A DNA stretch of 64,000 bases from Paraphysomonas bandaiensis (taxonomy: Eukaryota; Chrysophyceae). Positions 22,771-34,229 of this stretch are shown here, piece by piece. Numbering within the stretch: the stretch's first letter is position 1; each line of letters begins with the position of its first letter. Made by a program: the position numbers and the translations under genes. The notes below the pieces were generated by a model. The model was not told the DNA's origin, did no database searches, and was given only the letters and a program-made list of their open reading frames with translations. Location: assembly GCA_965644295.1 (NCBI GenBank), contig CBFFRP010000527.1, positions 1 through 64,000 of the forward strand, written 5' to 3'.

Positions 22771-23038
22771 AAGGAAAACATCAGGGACAAGGTACAATTA
22801 AAACCTGGGATGGGGAATACGGGCTCTTGTCTAAAATTTTAAAACATTTTTTTTGTTTCGGTTTCAAAATAATAGCTGCGGCATGATATAGCCTCCTTAT
22901 AACCCACGGGTTTATATAACTATATCCGTGGAGGGAGCCGTGGAGTACAAACAAGTGATATTGAAAAAGTCAACAGAGAATGGATCCGCAACTGCATTTT
23001 TTTATAAGTACATAATCAAAATTCGAAGACAGCAGTTG

Positions 23039-23986
23039 TCATAACCGCGTCTTCTGCTGCAGCGAAGAACAATACTTTGATATAGAATACTTAAAGCATT
23101 TGTAATCTACTTCCAGTAAAATGCACAGCGCCTTTAGGTATATAGGTTCTTCTCTTAAAACTTGCCAGAATATATCCCGACTATGAAACGGGTCGTCAGA
23201 TGTAACATGATGTACAAGCGGCGCAAAAGTCATGTTTATATGATACATACTATTTATTTTTGTCCAGTCATCCTGAAACTGTTCCAGCTTGCCGACATAT
23301 GTTGGACTATACTTGGTCAAAATACCAGACTGGGGGTACAGATGCATGACACTGTGTATACTTTTAGCAATAGGTAACTGACAATCCAGAAATTGCTCTA
23401 TTTGTTCTTTAACTTTTGATCTTGATATTTCTGAGACCGGCCCGTGCTGCTTTAACCACCAGTGGTACTCAGTTAAACCGGCAGCGAAGTGCTCTAAGGG
23501 TTCTCGAACAAAAGTAAATGACGGAACATCTCGAAAATCACTAAAACCAAAGTTTCGAAGCATTTGCTTCGATGCTATTAAAACATTTGACGTATTATAC
23601 ATGTATAAATTTCCACTGCTTCGTAATTGATTCGCAGCCAAATTAGCCTTTATATTCATGCTTCCTCCTTTATAGTTGCTAATGTATTGAACTGGAACAC
23701 CACTAATATTATATAACATAGAACCATGGTGTGTAGTAAAAACTTTTAATGGTGAGTAGTAGCAGTGTGTTCCACAAGAACATGTTGTCCTTTTATCTAA
23801 GCTTAGTACACGCCGAGCATTTTCCCATATCTGAAGCTGCATGTTGGAATCAGATAATGCATATCGACAATACTCAGCATCATTTAAATTCGAATATTTC
23901 ACAACAGGTGATGATATAAATGTCTGAATGTTAAGAAAGAGAACTAAATACTGAACAGGAGAGTATCTCATATAAGTTTTCTTCAC
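23039..23986 (-). CDS. Golgi-type sulfotransferase-like protein, 315 residues
   Basis: Single-exon frame. An N-terminal hydrophobic segment (VQYLVLFLNIQTFI) suggests a signal anchor as in type II Golgi enzymes. A cysteine cluster (TTCSCGTHCYYSP) and the central stretch fit a carbohydrate sulfotransferase fold: YKGGSMNIKANL could be the 5'-phosphosulfate loop and SFTFVREPLEHFAAGLTEY fits the 3'-phosphate motif (R-x-P-x-x-x-F-x-S/A-x) that binds PAPS. Such enzymes transfer sulfate to glycans. The best evidence is the FVREPLEHF motif; the first loop is diverged, so substrate and activity are not assignable. Confidence 0.65.
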   Translation of the reverse strand: MKKTYMRYSPVQYLVLFLNIQTFISSPVVKYSNLNDAEYCRYALSDSNMQLQIWENARRVLSLDKRTTCSCGTHCYYSPLKVFTTHHGSMLYNISGVPVQYISNYKGGSMNIKANLAANQLRSSGNLYMYNTSNVLIASKQMLRNFGFSDFRDVPSFTFVREPLEHFAAGLTEYHWWLKQHGPVSEISRSKVKEQIEQFLDCQLPIAKSIHSVMHLYPQSGILTKYSPTYVGKLEQFQDDWTKINSMYHINMTFAPLVHHVTSDDPFHSRDIFWQVLREEPIYLKALCILLEVDYKCFKYSISKYCSSLQQKTRL

Positions 23987-24653
23987 TACACCGTGTTGTT
24001 ATGTGATATAAGAGTGTTATAGTGTCAATCTAATGGGAATCTAATCATATGAAGATGTCTTTTATCATTGAGCTTATTGCTGACAATGAACTACAATCAT
24101 TGTAATATAATCACTAATAAAATCAATATATCTTTATTGTCTATCCTTCATATGAAACTATCATCTCTTAACTATACTATACAGAGAGATCACTGACAAT
24201 AATATACACCACCCAGCGTGATAGCAGTGTGCCTGGTCGAGATCGGAGATGTACATCAGTGTCGTAGTACATACATGTACGATTCTCTGCTGTATTGTGT
24301 ATAGTGTATATATAGATACAAAGTACTGTATACTGTACTGTATATGGGTGTCCACATATTGTATTTCAATAATACAGTTACGGTATTCCAATATAGACAT
24401 CTAGGAATTCCTAATACAGTGAAGTATTTATATCGTGTAGTCTATCAGTAGTCCCTGTATATGTGACTGCAAAAGATATTGACGGTTTCTTTTTTTTTGT
24501 CTATACAATTAGCGTAATATACCAGCAGAGATGGTCACACAGTTATTGTCAGTACAGTGTGCCCGAACCATTGAGAGAGAGTATTAAAAGGATCAGATAT
24601 AGAAGTTATTATATCAATCATTCACCTACTCATCTTATAGTGTAGTAGGTATA
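23987..24653. other. divergent intergenic region, sulfotransferase-like / RSPH3
   Basis: Divergent promoters are expected here. No specific motif assigned; AT-rich with TATA-like runs. Confidence 0.4.
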
Positions 24654-25772
24654 ATGCAAGAAAAGTTTTCATACTCTTCGCAGCCTCATGCTGCTCCAGT
24701 AAAACGTCGTCCTAAATATAGAAATGAAAATGATCCAGGGCCCCCAGAGCCCTTTGATGGTAATGGAAGTTTAAACATGATGCATGATCCAAGAGTAGTT
24801 AGAGGAAACACATATGCAGCCAAGGTTATGACTACATACTCAAACCAGGAGCAAATGCAGTTACAAAAGGAAAATTCTCGTAGAATTAAGCAAGATTCTG
24901 CAAAGAGAAGAAACACTGCCACAGTACGAGTAAACACACCACCTGCAGTGGATGGACGTACCAATACGACAATGCAAACTGAAAATTACCTTGAAGAGCT
25001 TACCGACAGACCTATTGAAGTTGATTCTGAGACACAAACTCAGGCATATATGGATAGGCCGGTGTCCCCATTATTCGTAGCAACGAAGACTGGGATCGAT
25101 GAACAGACTCAAATCGAACCTGGCGATTTATTTGATTTTGACTTAGAAGTAGAACCTATTCTCGAAGTATTAGTGGGGAAAACTATTCACGTCTCTATGC
25201 TTGAGCTAATGCAAGAAGAAGAGTTGGAAAATATCCGCCGTGAGCAAGAAGAATTCGAGGCTGTGCGAAACATTGAGTTAGCAGAAGTGCAAAGACTTGA
25301 AGCTGAGGCACGCCGAAAGACTCAAGAGAAAGATCGACGCATTGCGCAGGAGAAACAACGAGTACAGGACCGTATTGAGTTGGAAGAAAAGATTGCGGCT
25401 AGGGCATTCTCTAGTCAGTATTTATCCACGATGCATGATGGTATTATGAGCGATCTTATGGATGATGGCTTCTTTTACGACCCTGTCAAGAAAGAAATTG
25501 AAGACAGTATAATGCTGGAGCAAATATCTGGCTTACGTGATCGTGTGGAGTGTTATGACATAGCGCAAGGTCTTCTAGAAGAACTTATTATTGATGCCGG
25601 AGTGATGGCCAAGGAATTTCAAGATCGGGCAGAGGCTGCACGGAATGCTCGCAAGGAGCGTGAGCGCAAAGAAGCAGAAGCTGCTGCGAAAGCAAAAGCA
25701 GCTGAAGAAGCTGCAAAACGAGCGGCCGAGGAGGCAGCTGCAGCTGCGGAAGCTGCTGCGGAAGAAGAATAG
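24654..25772 (+). CDS. RSPH3: Radial spoke protein 3 (flagellar axoneme)
   Basis: RSP3 dimerises to form the backbone of axonemal radial spokes, anchors the spoke to the doublet microtubule and carries an amphipathic helix that binds RIIa/PKA-type docking domains. Seen: N-terminal MHDPRVVRGNTYA, the family's axoneme-targeting signature; ETQTQAYMDRP and TQIEPGDLFDFDLEVEPILE; then a long charged helix EELENIRREQEEFEAVRNIE with high coiled-coil content, and FYDPVKKEIEDS. The last 50 residues are a low-complexity Ala/Glu/Lys helix. The 372-residue length is somewhat shorter than the 500-residue Chlamydomonas protein. No introns. This is the strongest evidence that the organism makes motile 9+2 flagella. 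Confidence 0.93.
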   Translation: MQEKFSYSSQPHAAPVKRRPKYRNENDPGPPEPFDGNGSLNMMHDPRVVRGNTYAAKVMTTYSNQEQMQLQKENSRRIKQDSAKRRNTATVRVNTPPAVDGRTNTTMQTENYLEELTDRPIEVDSETQTQAYMDRPVSPLFVATKTGIDEQTQIEPGDLFDFDLEVEPILEVLVGKTIHVSMLELMQEEELENIRREQEEFEAVRNIELAEVQRLEAEARRKTQEKDRRIAQEKQRVQDRIELEEKIAARAFSSQYLSTMHDGIMSDLMDDGFFYDPVKKEIEDSIMLEQISGLRDRVECYDIAQGLLEELIIDAGVMAKEFQDRAEAARNARKERERKEAEAAAKAKAAEEAAKRAAEEAAAAAEAAAEEE

Positions 25773-26443
25773 CCCATTCTAGTACTTTCTGATGGACGGC
25801 CTTTATAGCCATCGTCTTTGTTTTTATACTTCTGTCGTGTAGCACATATAAAACGTGAAATTTTCGGCATATATATTCTGAATGAGTGCTGTTGTGTAGC
25901 TTTTGGTAATAAATTATTTATATATTCGTCGTCAATAGGAACTATGCTTCTGGTTATTACAACCCGAAATGTAATTTGTTGCTAATATATTCATATATTC
26001 TATGAAAAACGAGAAGAAATATTTCACACATAATCGTACACTGATCAGACAAAAGCGCATAAATTGAAAATTGAAGTATATGTTAAATATGTAGCCTGTT
26101 CGTTTTATCATTCTGCCCTAAGAATGGTAGAATAGCTTTGCCATATCTTCTAGCTTTGTTTGTATACTATCCACTATCATGACAGGCTTGTATTAATTCT
26201 TCAAATCTACCTGACGCCACGCACAAAAAAATATGCCGGGATTTAATAAGATCGCTGCATAGCTTAGTTTAATCAACACTATAACTACATGATAATTGGG
26301 CGCGCCCTCAGAACAGGGCAAAACTTATACAAAGTACGACCAAAATTCGCTATCAGTATGTATTATATATATTAGGAACGATAGTCCTCGCTTATCAATT
26401 TGATATAATGATACAGTATCCGAGGTTCGACTTCCAGGCCAGG
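25773..26443. other. convergent intergenic region
   Basis: 3' flanks of RSPH3 (+) and the sphingomyelinase-like gene (-). No other gene seen. Confidence 0.4.
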
Positions 26444-27571
26444 TCAAACGTCAAATGGCTCGTAGGTAAAGGATGCAAGTAAACCTAAGTGGTCAGATAC
26501 TGGGCAAAATGATGCCGATCCTTGAGTTCCATGAAACCAGTCACAACTGTAAGCTTCGATTAGATTCAATCCTCTTTTGTTGCTTAAATGCCGGAGAGGA
26601 AGTCTATCTCCTGATTCTGCTCTTATGGGGCTCGATACAACAGGTTCTGAGTAGGAAGCATCTTGCGATGCCGGTGTGTACCATATATGATCTATAGTGT
26701 CATTACCGATTCCGCCCGGCCACGTAGCCTTCCACAAACCACAACTGAGCTGTTGTACCCTTAACCGAAACTTGCTGGGAGTGCGCCTAAAGCTCTTGAA
26801 GGTGCCACTGCTAGTTTCAGTCACATTCTCTAAGTCACCAAATAAACTACTCATCTCTTCATAAGATCCAGTGAAGCTTTGTGATTTGCGCTCCGGGGAT
26901 AAATTAAAATCTCCACATAATATAACGTCATGGGATGCATTGCATTTCAAAGAGGCGATGCGAGATTGTAACTGATGTAGCTGCCAAGACTTCGACAACG
27001 CACTGCGGGAGTCAAGATGGGTGCCCAATACATGTACACTATGACTATCAGATACAGGAAGTTGTATGCCTACAAGTCCTTTCGTATTCACTCTCTCTTC
27101 AGTGCAATCAAAATTTTCCGAAAATGAGCTCTTAAAAGGAATCCGTGAGAATATTATCAGGCCACTGTTTTGACCGAACACAGACGGTAGTGATTCAGCA
27201 GGATTCGTATGATACGAAAACCCAATTTTAGTCATGCCCTTGGTTAGGTTTGATAATTCGGAGCACAGTACAATAGGTCCAATTCGAAATAGAAACGCTT
27301 CTTGTATAACAACAACATCTAAATCAGAACATTCTTTCACATTTTCAAGAAATATATCGATTCTTTTCTTCTTATTAGGAGCTGGAACTAAGTAATGTAA
27401 CCACAGATTATGTGTTAGTATATTTAAAGTCTTGATATTATGTGAAGATACTGGTTGATTAGGAATCCCACTGCCCAGTAATGTTAAAGCTTCATACTGA
27501 GCATTCCTCTGCTTGATGAAACATACTACAGCAGCTGATATACCCCCACATACAAGAAATATACCTGACAT
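26444..27571 (-). CDS. Neutral sphingomyelinase-like phosphodiesterase (EEP superfamily), membrane-anchored
   Basis: 375 residues, single exon. Endonuclease/exonuclease/phosphatase fold as in neutral sphingomyelinases, which hydrolyse sphingomyelin to ceramide and phosphocholine with Mg2+. Motifs in order: THNLW (metal-site Asn), VVVIQEAF (metal-binding Glu), GTHLDSR, LCGDFNLSP (Asp-x-Asn), TIDHIWYTP, and the terminal VSDHLGLLASF (catalytic Asp-His). A hydrophobic segment at residues 3-18 (GIFLVCGGISAAVVCF) predicts a membrane anchor. All catalytic landmarks are present, so the enzyme should be active. Other EEP phosphatases, such as inositol-polyphosphate 5-phosphatases or CCR4-type nucleases, are possible; IQEAF plus the HLDSR block favours the sphingomyelinase branch. 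Confidence 0.82.
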   Translation of the reverse strand: MSGIFLVCGGISAAVVCFIKQRNAQYEALTLLGSGIPNQPVSSHNIKTLNILTHNLWLHYLVPAPNKKKRIDIFLENVKECSDLDVVVIQEAFLFRIGPIVLCSELSNLTKGMTKIGFSYHTNPAESLPSVFGQNSGLIIFSRIPFKSSFSENFDCTEERVNTKGLVGIQLPVSDSHSVHVLGTHLDSRSALSKSWQLHQLQSRIASLKCNASHDVILCGDFNLSPERKSQSFTGSYEEMSSLFGDLENVTETSSGTFKSFRRTPSKFRLRVQQLSCGLWKATWPGGIGNDTIDHIWYTPASQDASYSEPVVSSPIRAESGDRLPLRHLSNKRGLNLIEAYSCDWFHGTQGSASFCPVSDHLGLLASFTYEPFDV

Positions 27572-27680
27572 AATTCACTACAATAAAATGTTATAATAAC
27601 TTTTCGTGTTTGATTGAGATCATGAAATGAACCTGATCTTAAGCAGATACGCATGTGATCGTAAGGGCATCATATCAATA

Positions 27681-29367
27681 CCTATAACGAAAGAAAATCG
27701 GCCCCCTCAAAAAAATCGGCCCCCCCTTTTCATCATCATTTTCCCACCCCCCCTTGAACTGATATGCACATACATACATGACATTAACTCCAACACCACA
27801 ACTAACCACAACATACACCAATACAATCAGACACATACACGCTATCTTTACAATGGAGTATGTCAACATTATATGCAGCCATTTTTACCATCACACCCTG
27901 TGTCTCGAGTGATTAGACAGAGGAGCCCTGCGTCCTCAGGATGGCTATTGATCGCTATATGCAGAGCAGTGGGATACATTAACCACTACTGAGACTCTAT
28001 ATTCAACTTACTACTGCAGACAAAGTGTTTGGAGAGGTGAGAGGGTGTGGGAGGGTCACGTATCATCTCTGTGGCTTGGATTCTGTGCCGGTCAGTATTT
28101 GTCCATAGGGAGGAGGGGTCCATACAGTGCACATCAGGTCATACATTCACCAGAAATTTGAAATGCGCCAAAATAATATGCCATATCGATGCTACCTTGT
28201 CACCATCCGAGTCAGCTTATCAGTGTCGGAACCGACTTATCGAATGGAAGATAAGCGATATTTATTTGGTAGAAAGAGATTTGGCGCTTTATGGGCTTCC
28301 TTGTGCGTTGTACAATGATTAATGTTGCAAATACCCTTGACTAGCTTGTTGGTTGCAGGCACCCCATGGTAGGGTGCTGTAGGGTCACAGCAAGCAGTGT
28401 TCACTCATGTCATATATGTAGGATACCTAATATATTGCACTCATTCAGCTTTATTGGGGTCTTGTTACATCTACAATGCCATTGTTGCCATACTTGTCGA
28501 TTTAAATGGGCTTTACGGCGAGTGCAGCTGATGATTGTTGAAAGTCTTTGTTGGCTATTCTCAAGACTTTGTCCCGAACTATCTCTCCACGCGACTTGTG
28601 TGAATGTGTATGTTTTATGTCTATACATATATATTACCTTTGTATGTACTTTATATGCACATGTGTGTACTACGTTTCCCTTATGTTTACTAGGTTTATA
28701 TGGGTGTACGAGGTTTATTATATATATTACCTACAATGCTTCATATAAGCGTCAGTGTTCGAATATATGTACTCTTGACTTATGTATGAGAATATGTTAC
28801 CTGTGTGTTTTTGTATGCATATATATACGAGCGTTCTGAATGTATGTGTATCTGTGTGTTGTCATGTAGATATTTATAATAATAATATGATATCGTTATA
28901 GTCGATGTGAACTTGCTTGTATAAGTACTAGTCATAGTAAAGTAGCTATATATATATGTAGATCTTAAATACAACGATTGGCAGTATGTGTTTACAAGAA
29001 GTATAGGTATAAGGTATAAGTTAGCTTATCACACAAGTGTCTAAATCTAAACTACGAAGGAGTACAGTAGCTGATTTATATTGACAGAAGTAGTGTACTA
29101 TTCCAAGTTATACGTGGGCTAGCATCGAGGTATTTGCTGGAATAATTACATACATAACAAGACAGTATACTATCAAACCACACATATACCGGCATGAATT
29201 TATAAGCAAATATTAGAATATTAGTCAAGTGGTTATGGTTATCTAGTTTCAAAATAGCAATCAATAGACGATAACAACCTAGGAATTATAAGCACACTAT
29301 CAGTACTCTCGCCACTAAACAGATTAGTTGGGAATATGTGCGAACAATAGCATACAACTACGCAATG
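27681..29367 (+). repeat. left arm of 1,687-bp near-perfect inverted repeat
   Basis: Each base i in this arm pairs with 59307-i in 29940-31626, with no indel detected along the arm. A few mismatches exist (for example near 27914, 28306 and 28530). The outer end starts CCTATAACGAAAG and is followed by two GGCCCCC runs; the inner end stops at CGCAATG. Coding-like text is present (for example LVTIRVSLSVSEPTYRM near 28190) but I cannot name a family. Confidence 0.96.
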
Positions 29368-29939
29368 GTACAACGAACTATTGAATGTCCTTAAATCGAA
29401 TTAGTCATTTTAAGTTCAAGTGCTCCTGGTTTTAGGAGCAGCTAGAACTGATAGAGCATGTACAATTTGTCTCCGCCTATCAAAGTAATATCAGCTCTAC
29501 GTTTCGATTAAGACTCTGATTTTCTTTTTAAAGTGTCAAGTTCTTTCATTTGTTGCTCTTTACAGCGCATCTTCTGCCTTTTTTATTCTTTTCCTTTCTG
29601 CTTTATAGCTGTTGCTGTCTTGAAACCTTTATACGAATATTTTCTTCATCCACATGTATTCTATAATGAACTTAAGATCTCCAGAAGCCATCTCCGCTTT
29701 GTATCTTTCAACAACTACTTCATGATTAACACTCTTTGACTAAAGTTCAACATGCGTGAGATTATTATGACAAATGATGGTAGTACCAGGTTTATTAAAT
29801 ACCACCCTCAACCAACTCTCTATGTGCTGCGCGACAACGAAGTGTGACATAAACGAAAACACAAGAAATTCAGTCAAACATTACATCTACCACTTCATCC
29901 AGTATTATCACTGAAAACGTAATACTTAAACCACTAAAA
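29368..29939. other. 572-bp spacer of the large inverted repeat
   Basis: Single-copy centre between the arms. The only frame of note is 29533-29739 (68 residues, Phe/Ser/Cys-rich), which does not look like a known protein. Confidence 0.7.
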
Positions 29940-31626
29940 CATTGCGTAGTTGTATGCTATTGTTCGCACATATTCCCAACTAATCTGTTTAGTGGCGAGA
30001 GTACTGATAGTGTGCTTATAATTCCTAGGTTGTTATCGTCTATTGATTGCTATTTTGAAACTAGATAACCATAACCACTTGACTAATATTCTAATATTTG
30101 CTTATAAATTCATGCCGGTATATGTGTGGTTTGATAGTATACTGTCTTGTTATGTATGTAATTATTCCAGCAAATACCTCGATGCTAGCCCACGTATAAC
30201 TTGGAATAGTACACTACTTCTGTCAATATAAATCAGCTACTGTACTCCTTCGTAGTTTAGATTTAGACACTTGTGTGATAAGCTAACTTATACCTTATAC
30301 CTATACTTCTTGTAAACACATACTGCCAATCGTTGTATTTAAGATCTACATATATATATAGCTACTTTACTATGACTAGTACTTATACAAGCAAGTTCAC
30401 ATCGACTATAACGATATCATATTATTATTATAAATATCTACATGACAACACACAGATACACATACATTCAGAACGCTCGTATATATATGCATACAAAAAC
30501 ACACAGGTAACATATTCTCATACATAAGTCAAGAGTACATATATTCGAACACTGACGCTTATATGAAGCATTGTAGGTAATATATATAATAAACCTCGTA
30601 CACCCATATAAACCTAGTAAACATAAGGGAAACGTAGTACACACATGTGCATATAAAGTACATACAAAGGTAATATATATGTATAGACATAAAACATACA
30701 CATTCACACAAGTCGCGTGGAGAGATAGTTCGGGACAAAGTCTTGAGAATAGCCAACAAAGACTTTCAACAATTATCAGCTGCACTCGCCGTAAAGCCCA
30801 TTTAAATCGACAAGTATGGCAACAATGGCATTGTAGATGTAACAAGACCCCAATAAAGCTGAATGAGTGCAATATATTAGGTATCCTACATATATGACAT
30901 GAGTGAACACTGCTTGCTGTGACCCTACAGCACCCTACCATGGGGTGCCTGCAACCAACAAGCTAGTCAAGGGTATTTGCAACATTAATCATTGTACAAT
31001 GCACAAGGAAGCCCATAAAGCGCCAAATCTCTTTCTACCAAATAAATATCGCTTATCTTCCATTCGATAAGTCGGTTCCGACACTGATAAGCTGACTCGG
31101 ATGGTGACAAGGTAGCATCGATATGGCATATTATTTTGGCGCATTTCAAATTTCTGGTGAATGTATGACCTGATGTGCACTGTATGGACCCCTCCTCCCT
31201 ATGGACAAATACTGACCGGCACAGAATCCAAGCCACAGAGATGATACGTGACCCTCCCACACCCTCTCACCTCTCCAAACACTTTGTCTGCAGTAGTAAG
31301 TCGAATATAGAGTCTCAGTAGTGGTTAATGTATCCCACTGCTCTGCATATAGCGATCAATAGCCATCCTGAGGACGCAGGGCTCCTCTGTCTTATCACTC
31401 GAGACACAGGGTGTGATGGTAAAAATGGCTGCATATAATGTTGACATACTCCATTGTAAAGATAGCGTGTATGTGTCTGATTGTATTGGTGTATGTTGTG
31501 GTTAGTTGTGGTGTTGGAGTTAATGTCATGTATGTATGTGCATATCAGTTCAAGGGTGGGTGGGAAAATGATGATGAAAAGGGGGGGCCGATTTTTTTGA
31601 GGGGGCCGATTTTCTTTCGTTATAGG
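29940..31626 (-). repeat. right arm of 1,687-bp near-perfect inverted repeat
   Basis: Reverse complement of 27681-29367. It ends CGTTATAGG at 31626 and is followed by AATA; the left flank also ends AATA (27677-27680), so a 4-bp flanking duplication is possible. Confidence 0.96.
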
Positions 31627-31945
31627 AATACAGCAGAGCGAGTATCATTCCAAACTGAGTCAGAAAACTGAAAATATACTATCGCTTAAAGATTGTGTAC
31701 AGAATGTTCACGAATATTTTTTTCGCCAAAGAACAGAACATCGAACTTCGACTTCATCATGTATGACAAACAAGAGTGTTATTCATACATAATTCCATCC
31801 ATCACACTGTCAGATATACATATACAACACGACACATATGCTATATATATGTACCCTCTATGAACCATCTGTTAGTAGTAGAAACATATCAGTGACAACT
31901 CTAACATCTCTTGCTATGTTTTGATTGAAACTACCTCTTGTTTCC
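31627..31945. other. interval between inverted repeat and satellite
   Basis: No gene recognised. The last 15 bases already resemble the satellite edge. Confidence 0.4.
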
Positions 31946-33746
31946 GGTTATACAAAGTCGGTGTGTAGTGATATTATTATCGATGATAGTTTCGTGTATC
32001 CCCTTGTGGAAACCCATGTGTATCAGATACTGACACGACATCCTTATCTATATTCTTGGAGCCTCCTCTGTATCTTCATGATGATTCTGGTTATACAAAG
32101 TCGGTGTGTAGTGATATTATTATCGATGATAGTTTCGTGTATCCCCTTGTGGAAACCCATGTGTATCAGATACTGACACGACATCCTTATCTATATTCTT
32201 GGAGCCTCCTCTGTACCTTCATGATGATTCTGGTTATACAAAGTCGGTGTGTAGTGATATTATTATCGATGATAGTTTCGTGTATCCTCTTGTGGAAACC
32301 CATGTGTATCAGATACTGACACGACATCCTTATCTATATTCTTGGAGCCTCCTCTGTATCTTCATGATGATTCTGGTTATACAAAGTCGGTGTGTAGTGA
32401 TATTATTATCGATGATAGTTTCGTGTATCCCCTTGTGGAAACCCATGTGTATCAGATACTGACACGACATCCTTATCTATATTCTTGGAGCCTCCTCTGT
32501 ACCTTCATGATGATTCTGGTTATACAAAGTCGGTGTGTAGTGATATTATTATCGATGATAGTTTCGTGTATCCCCTTGTGGAAACCCATGTGTATCAGAT
32601 ACTGACACGACATCCTTATCTATATTCTTGGAGCCTCCTCTGTACCTTCATGATGATTCTGGTTATACAAAGTCGGTGTGTAGTGATATTATTATCGATG
32701 ATAGTTTCGTGTATCCTCTTGTGGAAACCCATGTGTATCAGATACTGACACGACATCCTTATCTATATTCTTGGAGCCTCCTCTGTATCTTCATGATGAT
32801 TCTGGTTATACAAAGTCGGTGTGTAGTGATATTATTATCGATGATAGTTTCGTGTATCCTCTTGTGGAAACCCATGTGTATCAGATACTGACACGACATC
32901 CTTATCTATATTCTTGGAGCCTCCTCTGTATCTTCATGATGATTCTGGTTATACAAAGTCGGTGTGTAGTGATATTATTATCGATGATAGTTTCGTGTAT
33001 CCTCTTGTGGAAACCCATGTGTATCAGATACTGACACGACATCCTTATCTATATTCTTGGAGCCTCCTCTGTATCTTCATGATGATTCTGGTTATACAAA
33101 GTCGGTGTGTAGTGATATTATTATCGATGATAGTTTCGTGTATCCTCTTGTGGAAACCCATGTGTATCAGATACTGACACGACATCCTTATCTATATTCT
33201 TGGAGCCTCCTCTGTACCTTCATGATGATTCTGGTTATACAAAGTCGGTGTGTAGTGATATTATTATCGATGATAGTTTCGTGTATCCTCTTGTGGAAAC
33301 CCATGTGTATCAGATACTGACACGACATCCTTATCTATATTCTTGGAGCCTCCTCTGTACCTTCATGATGATTCTGGTTATACAAAGTCGGTGTGTAGTG
33401 ATATTATTATCGATGATAGTTTCGTGTATCCTCTTGTGGAAACCCATGTGTATCAGATACTGACACGACATCCTTATCTATATTCTTGGAGCCTCCTCAG
33501 TATCTTCATGATGATTCTGGTTATACAAAGTCGGTGTGTAGTGATATTATTATCGATGATAGTTTCGTGTATCCTCTTGTGGAAACCCATGTGTATCAGA
33601 TACTGACACGACATCCTTATCTATATTCTTGGAGCCTCCTCTGTACCTTCATGATGATTCTGGTTATACAAAGTCGGTGTGTAGTGATATTATTATCGAT
33701 GATAGTTTCGTGTATCCCCTTGTGGAAACCCATGTGTATCAGATAG
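31946..33746 (+). repeat. 143-bp satellite array, 12.6 copies
   Basis: Units begin GGTTATACAAAGTCGG at 31946, 32089, 32232 and every 143 bp to 33662; the last unit is 85 bp. Copies differ at only a few sites: CTGTATC/CTGTACC, TATCCCC/TATCCTC and one CTCAGTATC. The array ends abruptly at CAGATAG. Since 143 is not a multiple of 3, the same DNA is read in rotating frames, giving a ladder of overlapping 87-codon frames that I regard as by-products. Confidence 0.98.
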
Positions 33747-34172
33747 GCGAGATGATAGATTATTTCGACTGTAGTCTCCTTTACGGGCGTATATTCCAGT
33801 AGTGCTTGCTTTAGGCTTTCCCCTTTTGCTGTGCATAGTGTGGGTGAGGTAGAGTACGTCTTCTTTTTTCGCTGTGATAGAGATTTTTCCTGGCAGCTAT
33901 GGATAGCGGGTAGAGTTGGTGTAGGTGTGGTGAACTTAGTTCAGAAGCTTATTGCTTAGCTAGGTAGTTACGGCGACAGGCACACGTACTACTGCGCAAC
34001 ACACTTCTCATCTAGGTAAGTCAGAGTAGCTTCTCTTCCAACGCGTGTTTTTAAACACGGCTAAAAGCGGAAATTACATATTAATGGCATTTCTGGCCTG
34101 TCCACCTCAATAGGCGTCAAGAATCATCACCAGTTAAGTACCGAGATATACTTCTCATATCCAACTATGTAA

Positions 34173-34229
34173 AGCTACGGAAGCTGCTTGTGCGTTGCCG
34201 CAAGCACCAAGGTGCGACGCCTTCCGTTC
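34173..34229 (+). repeat. short hairpin-rich dispersed repeat (family in several copies)
   Basis: Core GCTACGGAAGCTGCTTGTGC followed by GCCGCAAGCACCAAGGTGCG, ending CTTCCG. It contains the palindrome GCACCAAGGTGC and a GCTTG/CAAGC stem. Related copies: 34582-34638, 34957-35012, about 59171-59247 (-) and about 59890-59955 (-); a fragment lies near 57648-57680. Confidence 0.8.

Larger units (their letters stand above)
20815..23038. other. 2.2-kb gene-poor interval
   Basis: No complete gene recognised. On the minus strand around 21300-21500 two overlapping frames carry coding-like text (PKFEEIVNQLRQS in one; KKHFFKVPFDPNGPTRQEL in another), which could be an exon or a decayed gene; I cannot name it. 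The interval also holds a MITE candidate (22420-22650), a 13-bp-stem hairpin (22726-22770) and a copy of a dispersed repeat (about 22796-22920). Confidence 0.45.

Noticed and set aside
24686-25870. Minus-strand frames opposite RSPH3, including poly-Ala and poly-Leu/Gln stretches
   Set aside because: Antisense of the Glu/Ala-rich RSP3 helix.
28366-28839. 157-residue frame in the inverted-repeat arm, also in the other arm
   Set aside because: The second half is TATG/CATA-like low complexity (Tyr/Ile/Cys-rich); only the duplicated DNA is certain.
31925-33746. Ladder of 87-residue frames that could be read as a repeated gene family
   Set aside because: They are generated by a 143-bp satellite in rotating frames; there is no single continuous frame and no family similarity.
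31946-33746. Regular repeat array as a CRISPR
   Set aside because: There are no unique spacers, the unit is 143 bp and the host is a eukaryote.
34173-34229. Hairpin repeat as a tRNA gene
   Set aside because: No cloverleaf, no anticodon arm and no A/B box pair could be fitted; it fits a palindromic repeat better.
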